DNA of 43,307 nucleotides from Anaerolineae bacterium (GCA_029907165.1 JARYMK010000005.1:1-43307), one strand, 5' to 3'; shown: positions 17,188 to 27,444, numbered from the stretch's first letter. Program-made: numbers and translations. The notes: generated by a model from the sequence alone, not told the origin.

Positions 17188-18555
17188 ATGTCGCTTCTCA
17201 AACGAATTGAAGGAACCCAACCCGAGGAGAAGGTGTCGCGGCTGGAGGAACTCCGAGCCCGCCAGCCGGCGGCCGTGACCCAGACCGAGGAGACCTACCG
17301 CGACCTGAAATCGCGCATCCAGGAACGCCTCGTCGCCGAGATGGACGAGAAACTGGACATCAGCAGGCGCGAGGACGTCCGCCGCGCTATTGAGGAATTG
17401 TTCAACTCCATTCTGGCCCAGGAGAACATCATCCTCAGCCGCACCGAGCGGCACAGGATGTTTGAGCAGATCGTGGCCGACATCATCGGCTATGGCCCCA
17501 TTGAGCCATTCCTGGCCGACCCGTCCATCAACGAAATCATGGTCAACGGCCCCAATGCCGTGTACATTGAGCGCAGGGGCCGCATTGAGAAGACCGCCGT
17601 CCGATTCCAAGACGACGAACATCTGCTGCGCATCATTGACCGCATCGTCGCGCCGCTGGGCCGCCGCGTGGACGAGGCCTCACCCTACGTGGACGCCCGC
17701 CTCCCCGACGGCTCCCGCGTCAACGCCATCATCCCGCCCCTGGCCCTCAACGGCCCGGTGCTCACCATCCGAAAGTTCGCCAAGATTCCCATCACCGCCG
17801 AGAACCTGGTGGAATATGGCACGCTGACCCAGGAAGCCCTGGACTTCCTCAAGGCATGCGTTCTGGGTCGTCTCAACATTCTCATCTCCGGCGGCACCGG
17901 ATCCGGCAAGACCACGACGCTCAACGTCCTATCGGCCTACATCCCGAACGACGAGCGTATCATCACAATAGAGAACGCTGCTGAACTGCAACTGCGGCAG
18001 GAGCATGTGGTTACGCTGGAGTCGCGCCCACCCAACATTGAGGGCAAAGGCGAGGTTACCATCCGCGACCTGGTCATCAACTCGCTGCGTATGCGCCCCG
18101 ACCGCATTATCGTGGGCGAGGTGCGCGGCGCCGAGGCCCTTGACATGCTCCAGGCCATGAACACCGGCCACGACGGTTCAATGACCACCTTGCACGCCAA
18201 CAGCCCACGCGATGCCCTGTCGCGCCTAGAGACCATGGTGCTAATGGCGGGCATGGACCTGCCGCACCGCGCCATCCGCGAGCAGATCGCTTCGGCCATT
18301 GACCTCATCGTGCACCAGGAGCGCATGCGCGACGGCGTCCGCCGCGTCGTGAGCATCGTTGAGGTCGTCGGCATGGAGGGCGACACCATCGTCATGCAGG
18401 ACATCTTCCGCTTCCAGCAGGTGGGCGTGGAGGATGGCAAGGTCATCGGACGGCTCCGCCCGACGGGCATCCGCCCGAAGTTCATGGAGAAGTTGGAGGC
18501 TGCCAACATCCGCGTTGCATCAGACACCTTTGGCGCTATGAAAAAGAACTCTTGA
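17188..18555 (+). CDS. cpaF: CpaF/TadA family secretion ATPase
   Basis: [37 protein letters not shown] and [18 protein letters not shown]. Confidence 0.95.
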   Translation: MSLLKRIEGTQPEEKVSRLEELRARQPAAVTQTEETYRDLKSRIQERLVAEMDEKLDISRREDVRRAIEELFNSILAQENIILSRTERHRMFEQIVADIIGYGPIEPFLADPSINEIMVNGPNAVYIERRGRIEKTAVRFQDDEHLLRIIDRIVAPLGRRVDEASPYVDARLPDGSRVNAIIPPLALNGPVLTIRKFAKIPITAENLVEYGTLTQEALDFLKACVLGRLNILISGGTGSGKTTTLNVLSAYIPNDERIITIENAAELQLRQEHVVTLESRPPNIEGKGEVTIRDLVINSLRMRPDRIIVGEVRGAEALDMLQAMNTGHDGSMTTLHANSPRDALSRLETMVLMAGMDLPHRAIREQIASAIDLIVHQERMRDGVRRVVSIVEVVGMEGDTIVMQDIFRFQQVGVEDGKVIGRLRPTGIRPKFMEKLEAANIRVASDTFGAMKKNS

Positions 18556-18603
18556 GGCCGACGGTGTCGTTCGTTGGTCTCCATACGTAGTGTGGAGTAG
18601 GCT

Positions 18604-19557
18604 ATGCCTGCATCCGTGATTGTGCCAGTCTTGATAGGTTTGGGAGTGCTGTTCATCTTCATTGGGCTGGCCGGCGCGCTTTCCGGGCGCGACCCCCGCG
18701 TGTCGTCGCGCCTGGACCAGTACGCGGGCCGCGACGAGGGTCTGGCGTCGCCTTCGGGCGGCCAGGGCGTGCAGATTACGTCCTCGCTGAACCAGATGAT
18801 CGGCCGCCAGAAGTTCGCCGCCAATATCGCGACTCAACTCGCCCGCGCCGACCTCAAACTCACCGTCGCCGAGTTCGTGTTGCTCAACATCGCCACGACG
18901 CTGCTGGGATTCCTGCTTCTCCTCGTCCTGAAGCGGGACCTGTTCCTGGCGGTGCTGGCGGGCACTGGCGGTTACTTCCTGCCGCGCATCTGGATCCGCC
19001 GACGGCAGAACAAGCGCGTCAAGGACTTCAACAACCAACTGGGCGACACCATAACGCTCCTCGCCAACTCGTTGCGCTCCGGCTACAGCCTTCTGCAATC
19101 CATGGAGACCGTTGCCAAGGAACTCTCGCCGCCCGTGTCCACCGAGTTTGAGCGCGTCGTGCGCGAAGTCGGCCTGGGCCTTTCCTATGAGCAGGCCATG
19201 AACAACATGCTGCGGCGTGTGCCCAGCGCCGACTTGGACCTGATGATCACTGCCATCAACGTGCAGCATGAAGTCGGCGGCAACCTGGCCGAAATCCTGG
19301 AGACCATCGGATTCACCATCCGCGAGCGCATCCGCATCCAGGGCGAGATCCGCGTCCTCACGGCGCAGCAGACGGGCACGGGCATCATCGTGGGCCTGTT
19401 GCCCTTCGCCGTGGGCCTCATCCTGTATCTCATCAATGCCGACTACATTCTGTCGCTGTTCCGTGAACCGTGCGGCTGGGCCATGGTCGCCATGATCTTC
19501 ATCCTTATCGGCTCGGGCTTTGCCATCATCCGACGTATCATCAAGATTGAGGTGTAG
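18604..19557 (+). CDS. tadB: TadB-like type II secretion system F family protein
   Basis: [22 protein letters not shown] and T2SSF domain pattern; position after cpaF. Confidence 0.88.
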   Translation: MPASVIVPVLIGLGVLFIFIGLAGALSGRDPRVSSRLDQYAGRDEGLASPSGGQGVQITSSLNQMIGRQKFAANIATQLARADLKLTVAEFVLLNIATTLLGFLLLLVLKRDLFLAVLAGTGGYFLPRIWIRRRQNKRVKDFNNQLGDTITLLANSLRSGYSLLQSMETVAKELSPPVSTEFERVVREVGLGLSYEQAMNNMLRRVPSADLDLMITAINVQHEVGGNLAEILETIGFTIRERIRIQGEIRVLTAQQTGTGIIVGLLPFAVGLILYLINADYILSLFREPCGWAMVAMIFILIGSGFAIIRRIIKIEV

Positions 19558-19572
19558 TGGGAGGGAGAAGCG

Positions 19573-20502
19573 ATGCTTGCTCCTTTGGTCGTATCCCTAT
19601 TGGTGGGCTTGTCCATCCTGCTCATCTTCGTGGCGCTGGCGGGGTCCAGGCAGCCCACGCCTCTTGAGCAGCGCCTCGCCGAATACGGCGCACGCCCGCT
19701 GACGCTGGAAGAACTGGAACTGTCTCAACCTTTCTCCGAGCGCGTCGTCAAGCCGCTCGTCAGCGCCAGCGCGCGGTTCGTAACCCGATTCCTGCCGAGG
19801 CAGTACGTGGAGTCCACGCGCCTGAAACTGGAGGCCGCCGGCAACCCCAACAACTGGAGTGCCACCGACTTTCTCGGCATCCGAGGGCTGGCAGGCGTCC
19901 TGTTGGGCGCGCTAGCCTTCTTGTTCCTGAACGCGCTCAAGGCGCCGGTCTCGCAGCGGTTCTTGCTCACCATCGTCTTCGCGCTGCTGGGGTTTCAACT
20001 ACCTGTCATTTGGCTGGGGGGCAAAATCCGCTCGCGCAAGAACGAGATCATTCGCGCCCTGCCCGATGCACTGGACTTGCTCACCATCAGCGTGGAGGCA
20101 GGTCTGGGGTTTGATGCTGCAATGGCCAAGGTCAACGAGAAGTGGGACAACGAACTAAGCCGCGCGTTTGGCCGCGCCATCGCCGAGATGCGCATGGGCC
20201 AGAGCCGCCGCGAGGCCCTGCGCAACATGTCGGCCCGCATGGACGTGCCCGAGGTCAACAACTTCGTAGCCGCCGTCATCCAGGCCGACCAACTCGGCGT
20301 CAGCATCGCCAAGGTCCTGCGCATTCAGTCCGAGCAAATGCGCATCCGCAGACGCCAGCGCGCCGAGGAGAAAGCCCAGCAGGCCCCGCTCAAGATGACG
20401 TTCCCGCTCGTTCTTCTTATCTTCCCGAGCATCTACATCCTGCTGCTAGGACCGGCCATCCTGATCCTCATCCATTCCAACGTGTTCGGGACACTGTTTT
20501 GA
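19573..20502 (+). CDS. tadC: TadC-like type II secretion system F family protein
   Basis: LPDALDLLTISVEAGLGFDAAMAKV and IQADQLGVSIAKVLRIQSEQMRIRRRQRAEEKAQQAPLKMTFPL. Confidence 0.9.
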   Translation: MLAPLVVSLLVGLSILLIFVALAGSRQPTPLEQRLAEYGARPLTLEELELSQPFSERVVKPLVSASARFVTRFLPRQYVESTRLKLEAAGNPNNWSATDFLGIRGLAGVLLGALAFLFLNALKAPVSQRFLLTIVFALLGFQLPVIWLGGKIRSRKNEIIRALPDALDLLTISVEAGLGFDAAMAKVNEKWDNELSRAFGRAIAEMRMGQSRREALRNMSARMDVPEVNNFVAAVIQADQLGVSIAKVLRIQSEQMRIRRRQRAEEKAQQAPLKMTFPLVLLIFPSIYILLLGPAILILIHSNVFGTLF

Positions 20503-20852
20503 TCATCGTCAACCGCTCCAGGCAAACGACGCTCGCCCATCGCGCCACGGCCGCGCGGACGTTCTCTGAGCGCCTGCGCGGCCTGATGTTTCGCCCTGGC
20601 CTGGCCCCGGGCGAAGCACTGGTGCTCATCGGCGACAACAGCATCCACACCTTCTTCATGCGCTTCCCGATAGATGTCCTATATCTGGACCGCGAGGGGC
20701 GTGTTTTGCGCCTGGAAGAGGCCATGCCCCCCTGGCGCGTCGGCCCCGTCGTGGGCGGCTGCCGCGCCATCGTGGAACTGCCGCCGGGAACCATCCGCGC
20801 CACCCAGACTGCTGTGGGCGACCTTATCTCGCTTGCGGAATCCGAGGGCTAA
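20499..20852 (+). CDS. DUF192 family protein
   Basis: RLRGLMFRPGLAPGEALVLIGDNSIHTFFMRFPIDVLYLDREGRVL; TTG start overlaps the tadC stop. Confidence 0.85.
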   Translation: MIIVNRSRQTTLAHRATAARTFSERLRGLMFRPGLAPGEALVLIGDNSIHTFFMRFPIDVLYLDREGRVLRLEEAMPPWRVGPVVGGCRAIVELPPGTIRATQTAVGDLISLAESEG

Positions 20853-20856
20853 GGCC

Positions 20857-21552
20857 ATGAGTAACGCGACGCCTTTCGCCAGGATGCTGACCGCGCTGGT
20901 GGACTGGGTCTTCCCGCCCAAGTGTGGCGGGTGCGGGCGCGTGGGCCACCACCTGTGCCCGCAGTGCCTGGCCCAAATTGCGTACATCGGCGCCGACCCG
21001 CGCGCCGCCTCTCCCACGAACGCTTGGAGCGCTACGGCCCTTCGCGGCGTCCGTTCGGTGGCCTGGTTTGAGGAGCCGCTGCGCTCGGCCATTCACAACT
21101 TCAAGTACAACGGGCAGCGCGTGCTGGCCGGGCCGCTCGCAAGCCTGCTGGTTCACGACTGGGAGCGCTTGCGCCACCCCGTTGACGCGGTCATCGGCGT
21201 CCCCCTGCACCCGCAGCGGCAGAAGGAGCGCGGTTACAATCAGTCGCATCTCCTGGCGACAGAGTTCAGCCGCGCCACCGGCATACCCTCCGCCAACAAG
21301 GCCCTGCGCCGCGTCCGCCACACGCTGCCCCAGGTTACGCTGACGGCAGCAGAGCGGTGGCAGAACGTGCGGGGCGCGTTTCAGGGCGAACCTTCGGCCC
21401 TGGCAGGCAAGTCAGTGCTGCTCATAGACGACGTGTGCACCACCGGCGCGACCCTGGAAGCCTGCGCCCGGGCTGCGCTGGACGCCGGAGCGCGCGCCGT
21501 CTGGGCTATGACCCTCTGTCGCCCACGCCTGCCCGACGGGGATAGGGGGTAG
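20857..21552 (+). CDS. ComF family phosphoribosyltransferase-like protein
   Basis: Zn-finger CGGCGRVGHHLCPQC; HPQRQKERGYNQSHLLA; VLLIDDVCTTGATLEACARAL. Confidence 0.92.
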   Translation: MSNATPFARMLTALVDWVFPPKCGGCGRVGHHLCPQCLAQIAYIGADPRAASPTNAWSATALRGVRSVAWFEEPLRSAIHNFKYNGQRVLAGPLASLLVHDWERLRHPVDAVIGVPLHPQRQKERGYNQSHLLATEFSRATGIPSANKALRRVRHTLPQVTLTAAERWQNVRGAFQGEPSALAGKSVLLIDDVCTTGATLEACARAALDAGARAVWAMTLCRPRLPDGDRG

Positions 21553-21556
21553 TGAC

Positions 21557-22798
21557 ATGGTACAGATGACGTTGTTCGCCCGCCCGTTCACCGTCAGTGA
21601 ACTCACGCTCCACATCAAAGGGCTTTTTGACGAGGACGAGACCCTCGCCGACGTGTGGGTGGAAGGCGAGGTGTCCAACCTGTCCCGCCCGTCGTCGGGC
21701 CACATCTACTTCAGCCTCACGGACGCGGGCGCGCGCCTCGGGTGCGTGCTGTGGCGCTCCGCCGCTGCGCGAATTCGCACCCTGCCCCAGAATGGCGACC
21801 GCGTCCTGGCCCACGGCAGGGTGAGCGTGTATGAAGCCCAGGGGACCTACCAACTCTACGTGGACGAGATTCAGCCCGCGGGCCTGGGCGAATACTACAT
21901 CCAACTGGAGCGGCTGAAACAACGCCTGCGCGACGAAGGGCTGTTCGCCGAGGAGCGCAAGCGTCCCCTGCCCGACTTCCCGCGGCACATCGGCATCGTA
22001 ACCTCGCCCGACGGGGCCGCGCTGCGCGACATCCTGCACGTGCTGCGGCGGCGGTTCCCGTGCGTCGCCGCCACCCTGGCCCCCACCCAGGTGCAGGGCG
22101 CCGACGCCCCTGCGCAGATTGTCGCCGCGCTGGAAGCACTCAACCGCCACACCGACTGCGACGTGCTCATCGTGGCACGAGGCGGCGGCTCGATAGAAGA
22201 ACTGGCCGCCTTCAACGACGAGCAGGTCGCCAGGGCCATCGCCCGGTCCCGCATTCCGGTCGTTACCGGTATCGGCCACGAGACCGATTTCACCATCGCC
22301 GATTTCGTGGCCGACCGCCGCGCGCCCACGCCCACTGCCGCCGCCGAGTTCGTTACGCCCGACCGCGCCGAACTCCTCGCCGCGCTGGAGGACATGACCG
22401 AACGCCTGAGCCGCACCGCGTCGCGCCGCGTCCAGGACATGGCGGCCAACCTCGCCTACGTCCACAAGGCCCTGCGCCGCGCCTCGCCCGAAGCGCAGAT
22501 TCGGAGCCACCGTCAGCGCGTGGACGAACTGACCCACCGCATGACCCTGGCGGCGCGGCAGACGCTATCCCACAGCAAGGGCGCGCTCAAGGCCGCCGCC
22601 GACCGCCTGCACAGCGCCTCGCCCCAGGCGACGCTGGCCCGCGGCTACGCCATCGTTTCCCTGCGCCCGTCGGGCAGACTGGTAACCAGCACCCGCCACG
22701 TCCGCCCAGGCGACGCCATCCGCGTGCAGGTCAGCGACGGAGCCTTCCACGGGCGAGTTGCCGAAGACCGAGAAGATGAGGAGAGCAAACCATCATGA
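21557..22798 (+). CDS. xseA: Exodeoxyribonuclease VII large subunit
   Basis: VSNLSRPSSGHIYFSLTDAGARLGCVLWRS; VTSPDGAALRDI; ARGGGSIEELAAFND; GIGHETDFTIADFVADRRAPTPTAAAE. Confidence 0.97.
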   Translation: MVQMTLFARPFTVSELTLHIKGLFDEDETLADVWVEGEVSNLSRPSSGHIYFSLTDAGARLGCVLWRSAAARIRTLPQNGDRVLAHGRVSVYEAQGTYQLYVDEIQPAGLGEYYIQLERLKQRLRDEGLFAEERKRPLPDFPRHIGIVTSPDGAALRDILHVLRRRFPCVAATLAPTQVQGADAPAQIVAALEALNRHTDCDVLIVARGGGSIEELAAFNDEQVARAIARSRIPVVTGIGHETDFTIADFVADRRAPTPTAAAEFVTPDRAELLAALEDMTERLSRTASRRVQDMAANLAYVHKALRRASPEAQIRSHRQRVDELTHRMTLAARQTLSHSKGALKAAADRLHSASPQATLARGYAIVSLRPSGRLVTSTRHVRPGDAIRVQVSDGAFHGRVAEDREDEESKPS

Positions 22799-23043
22799 GT
22801 CAAAACGCAGACATTGCGGCTCTGTCCTTTGAGGAAGCCTTCCGCGAACTGGAGGCGCTGGTAGAGCAGATGGAAGCGGGCAATCTGCCGCTGGAGGAGA
22901 CCATCCGCCTGTTTGAGCGGGGCAGCCTGCTCGCCCGCCACTGCCAGGACCTGCTGGACAAAGCCGAACTGAAACTGAAACCGCTGACCGAATCGCCCGA
23001 CGGCGAAGCGACGTTTGCCCCCTTTGACGAGGGCAGCCGCTAG
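22795..23043 (+). CDS. xseB: Exodeoxyribonuclease VII small subunit
   Basis: LSFEEAFRELEALVEQMEAGNLPLEETIRLFERGSLLARHCQDLLDKAELKL; ATGA overlap with xseA. Confidence 0.95.
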   Translation: MSQNADIAALSFEEAFRELEALVEQMEAGNLPLEETIRLFERGSLLARHCQDLLDKAELKLKPLTESPDGEATFAPFDEGSR

Positions 23044-24338
23044 GGCACGGCGGGCGTCGCCGCAGGGGTCGGCGTCGGTTCGGGCGTGCCCACCACACGC
23101 ACCAGGTCATCGTAGGACCGCATCCGCGCCACCGTAAACAGGAATTCCCGCAGCGACACCGACGCCGCCCGCAACTTCTGCAACTGCGGCCCGATGGGGT
23201 CCACGGAGCCAGGCCCCGTGGCGTAGGACCCGTGGAACGCGAAGTACGCCTGGTTCAACTTGCGGATGTAGTAGCCGTGCTCCTGCAATTCCAGCCGCCG
23301 CTGCTCCATGTACGCCTCGGCCTCGTCCACGCGCCCCTGCGCCAGCAACTCATCCGTGCGAAGGCGCGTCTCCCGCATGAACGCGCCGAAACTGAACGCC
23401 GGGGGCTCCGATGGCTTCGGCGCTGGCGTCGGCGAGGGCTGCGGCTCCCGCACGTATTCGGGGTAGTACCGCCGCGCCAGGTATTGCCCGATCTCCTCGC
23501 CCACGATGTCGGCGGTGGTCTCGTTCATCGTCGTCATTTCGTGCGACGTGCCATAGGCCCAGCCCAGCGGGTAGAACGCGAGGAAGTCATGCACCCACTC
23601 GTGGGGCATCGTGTCCAGGACGAACCCCAGGCCGTAGATTTCGGGAATCATGGCGGGATACGTGGCCAGCCCGCCGATGTGGGTAACGAGGCCCGAATAG
23701 CCCATGTCCCGAACCGCGTCCTCAATCGCTTCCATCTCGGCCACGGTCAGGTCGGGGTCAAGCAGGTAGTCCACGCGGCGCTCAATCCGCTCGCGGGGTG
23801 AGATCACGAGGAGCAGGGGCAAATCCACGAACTCGCTGGTAACGGGCGGCCAGATGATATTCCACCCCAGGATGCGCGTGTACAACTCGTTCTCACGCAG
23901 CGCCCGCGTAACTTGCAGGGCCAGCACGTCCTCGGCGTCGTCCTCCAGGGCGTCGCGCTTGGCGTACAGCGTCTTCAACTCGGCCTGGATTTCCGACGCC
24001 CGCGCCGACATGTGGAGTTTCTGCGCGGCCAGGCGTTCGGCCTCGGCCCGCAGAGCGCCGATGCGCCCCGCCACGTCAAAGAACTCCCGCACCAGCGCCG
24101 TGTCGCCCTCGTCCCGGCGCGACCCACGGACGAGTTGCGCCGCCTTGTCCGTCAGCGCCTGCACCTCCCACGCGGCCACGCTGAACCGCTTTCCCGCGGT
24201 GAGCACCTCCAGCCGCTGCTCCAGCACCTTGGTGTGGGGGTACACGTCGGAGCGGATGCCGACGAGCAGGAGCAGCAGGAACAACGCGGTCGCCGCGTAG
24301 TGGGAGAACCTGGAGATGGCGCGCCTCACCCGCCGCAT
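23040..24338 (-). CDS. Membrane-anchored putative zinc metallopeptidase (HEXXH), family unassigned
   Basis: N-terminal TM; HEWVH motif, with NETTADIVGEEIG about 25 residues later. Confidence 0.6.
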   Translation of the reverse strand: MRRVRRAISRFSHYAATALFLLLLLVGIRSDVYPHTKVLEQRLEVLTAGKRFSVAAWEVQALTDKAAQLVRGSRRDEGDTALVREFFDVAGRIGALRAEAERLAAQKLHMSARASEIQAELKTLYAKRDALEDDAEDVLALQVTRALRENELYTRILGWNIIWPPVTSEFVDLPLLLVISPRERIERRVDYLLDPDLTVAEMEAIEDAVRDMGYSGLVTHIGGLATYPAMIPEIYGLGFVLDTMPHEWVHDFLAFYPLGWAYGTSHEMTTMNETTADIVGEEIGQYLARRYYPEYVREPQPSPTPAPKPSEPPAFSFGAFMRETRLRTDELLAQGRVDEAEAYMEQRRLELQEHGYYIRKLNQAYFAFHGSYATGPGSVDPIGPQLQKLRAASVSLREFLFTVARMRSYDDLVRVVGTPEPTPTPAATPAVP

Positions 24339-24339
24339 C

Positions 24340-25083
24340 TTACCGCCCACGGGCAATCCTCCGCGCCATCTGCACCCGTCGGAAGGCGTAGTAGGCCATG
24401 AGTGCGCTCAAGAGGAACCCATGGCCGCCATCCTTGTAGCCCTCCAGCGACACGAAGCGTCGGTAGAACTCGCGCAGCGGCTGGCCGATGAGTCCCCGCG
24501 CCCGCGGCACGGTGCCCGACTCCAGCAGGATGCGCGCCTCGTACTCGGTGTAGCGCCCCTGCTTCTGCACGAACTGGCGGACCGTGTCGTAGTTGTAGTG
24601 CGTTAGCGGGTTCTGCAGGAACCCCTCCGCGCCGTCCAGCAGGCCCACCTCGTGCACCTCGCGGGCGGGGTCGTACCGCGCAAACCCGCGCTTCAGCAGG
24701 CGCATCTGATAGTCGGGCGACCAACCCGTATGGCGGATGTGCTTGCCCCAGATGATATTGCGCCTGGGAACCCACCACCCCACTTCGGGCCGCTGCACCA
24801 CCTGGCGGATTTCCGCGCCCAGTTCGGGCGTGGCGCGCTCATCGGCGTCCACGAAGAAAATCCAATCGCCCTCCACCTGCTCCAGCGCGGCGTTGCGCTG
24901 CGAGGCGTAGCCCGTGAACGGGTGCTGGATGACGCGAGCGCCCGACGCGCGGGCGATGTCCACGGTGCCGTCGTCGCTGAACGAGTCAAACACCACGCGC
25001 TCGTCCGCCCAGTCCAGCGTGGCGAGGCAATCGGCGATGTGCCGCGCTTCGTTCTTCGTCAGTACCACCGCTGCGATTTTCAT
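24340..25083 (-). CDS. Glycosyltransferase family 2 protein (WaaE-like)
   Basis: AAVVLTKNEARHIADCLATLDWADE and GDWIFFVDADERATPEL. Confidence 0.92.
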   Translation of the reverse strand: MKIAAVVLTKNEARHIADCLATLDWADERVVFDSFSDDGTVDIARASGARVIQHPFTGYASQRNAALEQVEGDWIFFVDADERATPELGAEIRQVVQRPEVGWWVPRRNIIWGKHIRHTGWSPDYQMRLLKRGFARYDPAREVHEVGLLDGAEGFLQNPLTHYNYDTVRQFVQKQGRYTEYEARILLESGTVPRARGLIGQPLREFYRRFVSLEGYKDGGHGFLLSALMAYYAFRRVQMARRIARGR

Positions 25084-25113
25084 GTCATCCGTCCCGCCAA
25101 GAGGGGCAGTATC

Positions 25114-25234
25114 TCACCGCAGAGAGCGCAGAGACCGCAGAGGGCGCCGGGTCTCTTTGCGCCGCACACGCGAAAACCCTTTCGTGTCCTTCGGCCATTT
25201 CGTAGATTCCGCGATCCAATCCCCTCCGCGGTGA
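25114..25234. repeat. CACCGCAGAG-family palindromic intergenic repeat, copy A
   Basis: tcaccgcagag ... ctccgcggtga terminal inverted repeat (10/11) with internal (A/G)CGCAGAG repeats. Confidence 0.7.
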
Positions 25235-25235
25235 A

Positions 25236-26159
25236 TCACAACTCTGCCACCCGCGCGTAGGCCGACAACAGCGCCCGCGCCTCCCCCTCCGCGATGTCGC
25301 CCCGCGCCAGTTTTCGCCGAATGCGCGCGCCGTCCACCCGCGTCAGCAGCCGCACCCATCGCCGCACCCACGCGGCGTAACGCGGCCCGCGGTGCTTTTC
25401 GTACAGGCGGAAGCGGCTCCGCCACAGCGCCACGAACATCTCCTCGCGGAACTTGCGCGTGGTTCCCCCGCCGTGGTGCATCACCTCCGCCGTCGGCACG
25501 CACAGCACGTCCCAACCCACCTTCCGCATCCGCCAGCACCAGTCAATCTCCTCGCAGTACATGAAGAAGCCATCGTCCAGCGGCCCCACCTGGCGAACCG
25601 TCTCGCCCCGCGCCATCAACGCCGCGCCCAGCGGGTGATCCACCGCGAACGGCTCGGTGCCCGCGTACAGACGGCGCGGATAGCGTCCGTTGAGTCGCGA
25701 GTCCAGCAGGCGGGGGTGGAGCGGGAAGAAGTCCAGGAAAATCTGCGCGAAGCCTGGGAAGCGAAAGGCCGAGTGCTGGAACGAGCCGTCGGGGTACACC
25801 AGCCGCGCACCCACCGCCCCCACGCGCGGCCGCGCGTCCAGCACGCGCACCATCTCGCCCAGGGCGTCGCCCCGCACCTCGGCGTCGGAGTTGAGCAGCA
25901 GGATATGCCGCGCGTCGCTCTGGGCGATGGCCTGGTTGTTGGCGGCGGCGAACCCGCGGTTCTCGGCGTTGGCAATGAGGCGCGCCTGGGGGAACTCGGC
26001 CCGCACCATGTCGGCGCTGCCGTCCGACGAGGCGTTGTCCACCACCCACACCTCGCCGCGCAGTCCCGACCGCGCCAGGCCGTCAAACGCCGAGCGCAGG
26101 CATGCCCGCGTCAACTCGCGCGAGTTGTAACTGACGATGATGATGGAGAGGTCGTTCAT
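25236..26159 (-). CDS. Glycosyltransferase family 2 (rhamnosyltransferase-like)
   Basis: LSIIIVSYNSRELTRACLRS; WVVDNASSDGSADMV; NSDAEV; EEIDWCWRMRKVGWDV. Confidence 0.92.
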   Translation of the reverse strand: MNDLSIIIVSYNSRELTRACLRSAFDGLARSGLRGEVWVVDNASSDGSADMVRAEFPQARLIANAENRGFAAANNQAIAQSDARHILLLNSDAEVRGDALGEMVRVLDARPRVGAVGARLVYPDGSFQHSAFRFPGFAQIFLDFFPLHPRLLDSRLNGRYPRRLYAGTEPFAVDHPLGAALMARGETVRQVGPLDDGFFMYCEEIDWCWRMRKVGWDVLCVPTAEVMHHGGGTTRKFREEMFVALWRSRFRLYEKHRGPRYAAWVRRWVRLLTRVDGARIRRKLARGDIAEGEARALLSAYARVAEL

Positions 26160-26174
26160 GGCCTGTTCAGCCTT

Positions 26175-26240
26175 CAGCGGTCAGCATTCAGCGATCAGCC
26201 GCTGCCTTGTGTTGTGCTGACGGCTGAATGCTGACCGCTG
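26175..26240. repeat. Perfect 18-bp inverted repeat cagcggtcagcattcagc / gctgaatgctgaccgctg
   Basis: 26175-26192 versus 26223-26240, between two minus-strand genes. Confidence 0.8.
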
Positions 26241-26244
26241 TCCG

Positions 26245-27444
26245 CTAATACGCAATCTCAATCGCCTGCGGGTCCACGTGGTCCAGCAGAATCCGCACGT
26301 CCTCGTGAATCAAGCCGGCCCAGAAGTGCGGCGAGTTTCGGGGCGGCTTCTCGGTGATGCGGATGAAACCGGTTACCGTCGCGCGCTGGCCGGGCATCAG
26401 GTACTTGCCCTCGCCGATGACCGTCAGTTGGTCGTCTGGGGCCAGCGCCCAGCGATACGGATAGGGCCGCCCGCTGCTGTTGTTCTCAAAGTCAATGCCC
26501 ACGCGCCAGGCGCCGGGCGACTCGGTGTAGCCCAGCGTGTTGAAGTTCTGGCTGCTGGTGTACAGCGTCCCAGGCGCGGGCCCGGTCGTCCGCACCGGCA
26601 CCGACCCGATGTTCTCCACCGTCAGCGTGAAGGCGAGAACCTGCCCGATGGGCACCACGGTCGGGTAGAACTCCACCGCTGCCTGCACGATGTCCACTCG
26701 GGGCACGCCGCCGTCGGCGATCTCCAGCGTGCTGGTAACTACGGTGAAGTTGCCCACCTTGTCCCGCGCCTCGGCCCGCACCTCGTAGAGGCCGTCGGGC
26801 GGCGGCGTCGCGCCCTCGTCCACCCCAGCCGCATAGTCGTAGATGTGCGTGCCCACCTCGCCGGGCTTCACCACGCCCTCCTGCTCGGCCAGCGGGAACC
26901 GATTGCCGTCCTTGTCTACCAGGAACACGCGCACATCGGCGGGCTTGGTCAGGTAGTAGGACACCTTCACCCGGTCGTCGTACCCATCCTGGTTCGGCGT
27001 GAACCGCCGGGGGTACACGCTGAAGTTCAGCAATTCGGGCGGCGTCGTGTCGGCATCGCGCAGCGAAAGCGGGCGGCTCATGCGGTGCGTCTGGCCCTTG
27101 GCATCCACCGCCTCCACCACCAGTTCGTAGTCGCCGTCGGGGAGCATCCGACCGTCCACCACCCCGCCGAAATCCACACCGTACCGCCCCGCCGAGCGGC
27201 GCTGCGCCTTGCGGAAATAGTGCTTCTGGCCCTGGGCGTCCACCAGGTAGATGGACAAGTCGGCGCTGCCCGTCAGCCGGTACGAGATTCGCGTAACGTC
27301 GTCCACGCCGTCGGCATTGGGTGAGATGAGGCGGGGGCTGACGTCCACCTCGGACAGCAACGGACGCCCCCCGCACCCGCCCAGCAACAGCGCAGCCAGC
27401 GCGGCAAAACCTGCTATGACCAGGACATAGACCCGCTTCCTCAA
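26245..27444 (-). CDS. Lipoprotein with FlgD-type Ig-like domains
   Basis: Start reassigned to TTG 27444 (RBS aaggaggt): LRKRVYVLVIAGFAALAALLLGGCGG lipobox; ISPNADGVDDVTRISYRL and FTPNQDGYDDRVKVSYYL repeats. Confidence 0.8.
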   Translation of the reverse strand: MRKRVYVLVIAGFAALAALLLGGCGGRPLLSEVDVSPRLISPNADGVDDVTRISYRLTGSADLSIYLVDAQGQKHYFRKAQRRSAGRYGVDFGGVVDGRMLPDGDYELVVEAVDAKGQTHRMSRPLSLRDADTTPPELLNFSVYPRRFTPNQDGYDDRVKVSYYLTKPADVRVFLVDKDGNRFPLAEQEGVVKPGEVGTHIYDYAAGVDEGATPPPDGLYEVRAEARDKVGNFTVVTSTLEIADGGVPRVDIVQAAVEFYPTVVPIGQVLAFTLTVENIGSVPVRTTGPAPGTLYTSSQNFNTLGYTESPGAWRVGIDFENNSSGRPYPYRWALAPDDQLTVIGEGKYLMPGQRATVTGFIRITEKPPRNSPHFWAGLIHEDVRILLDHVDPQAIEIAY

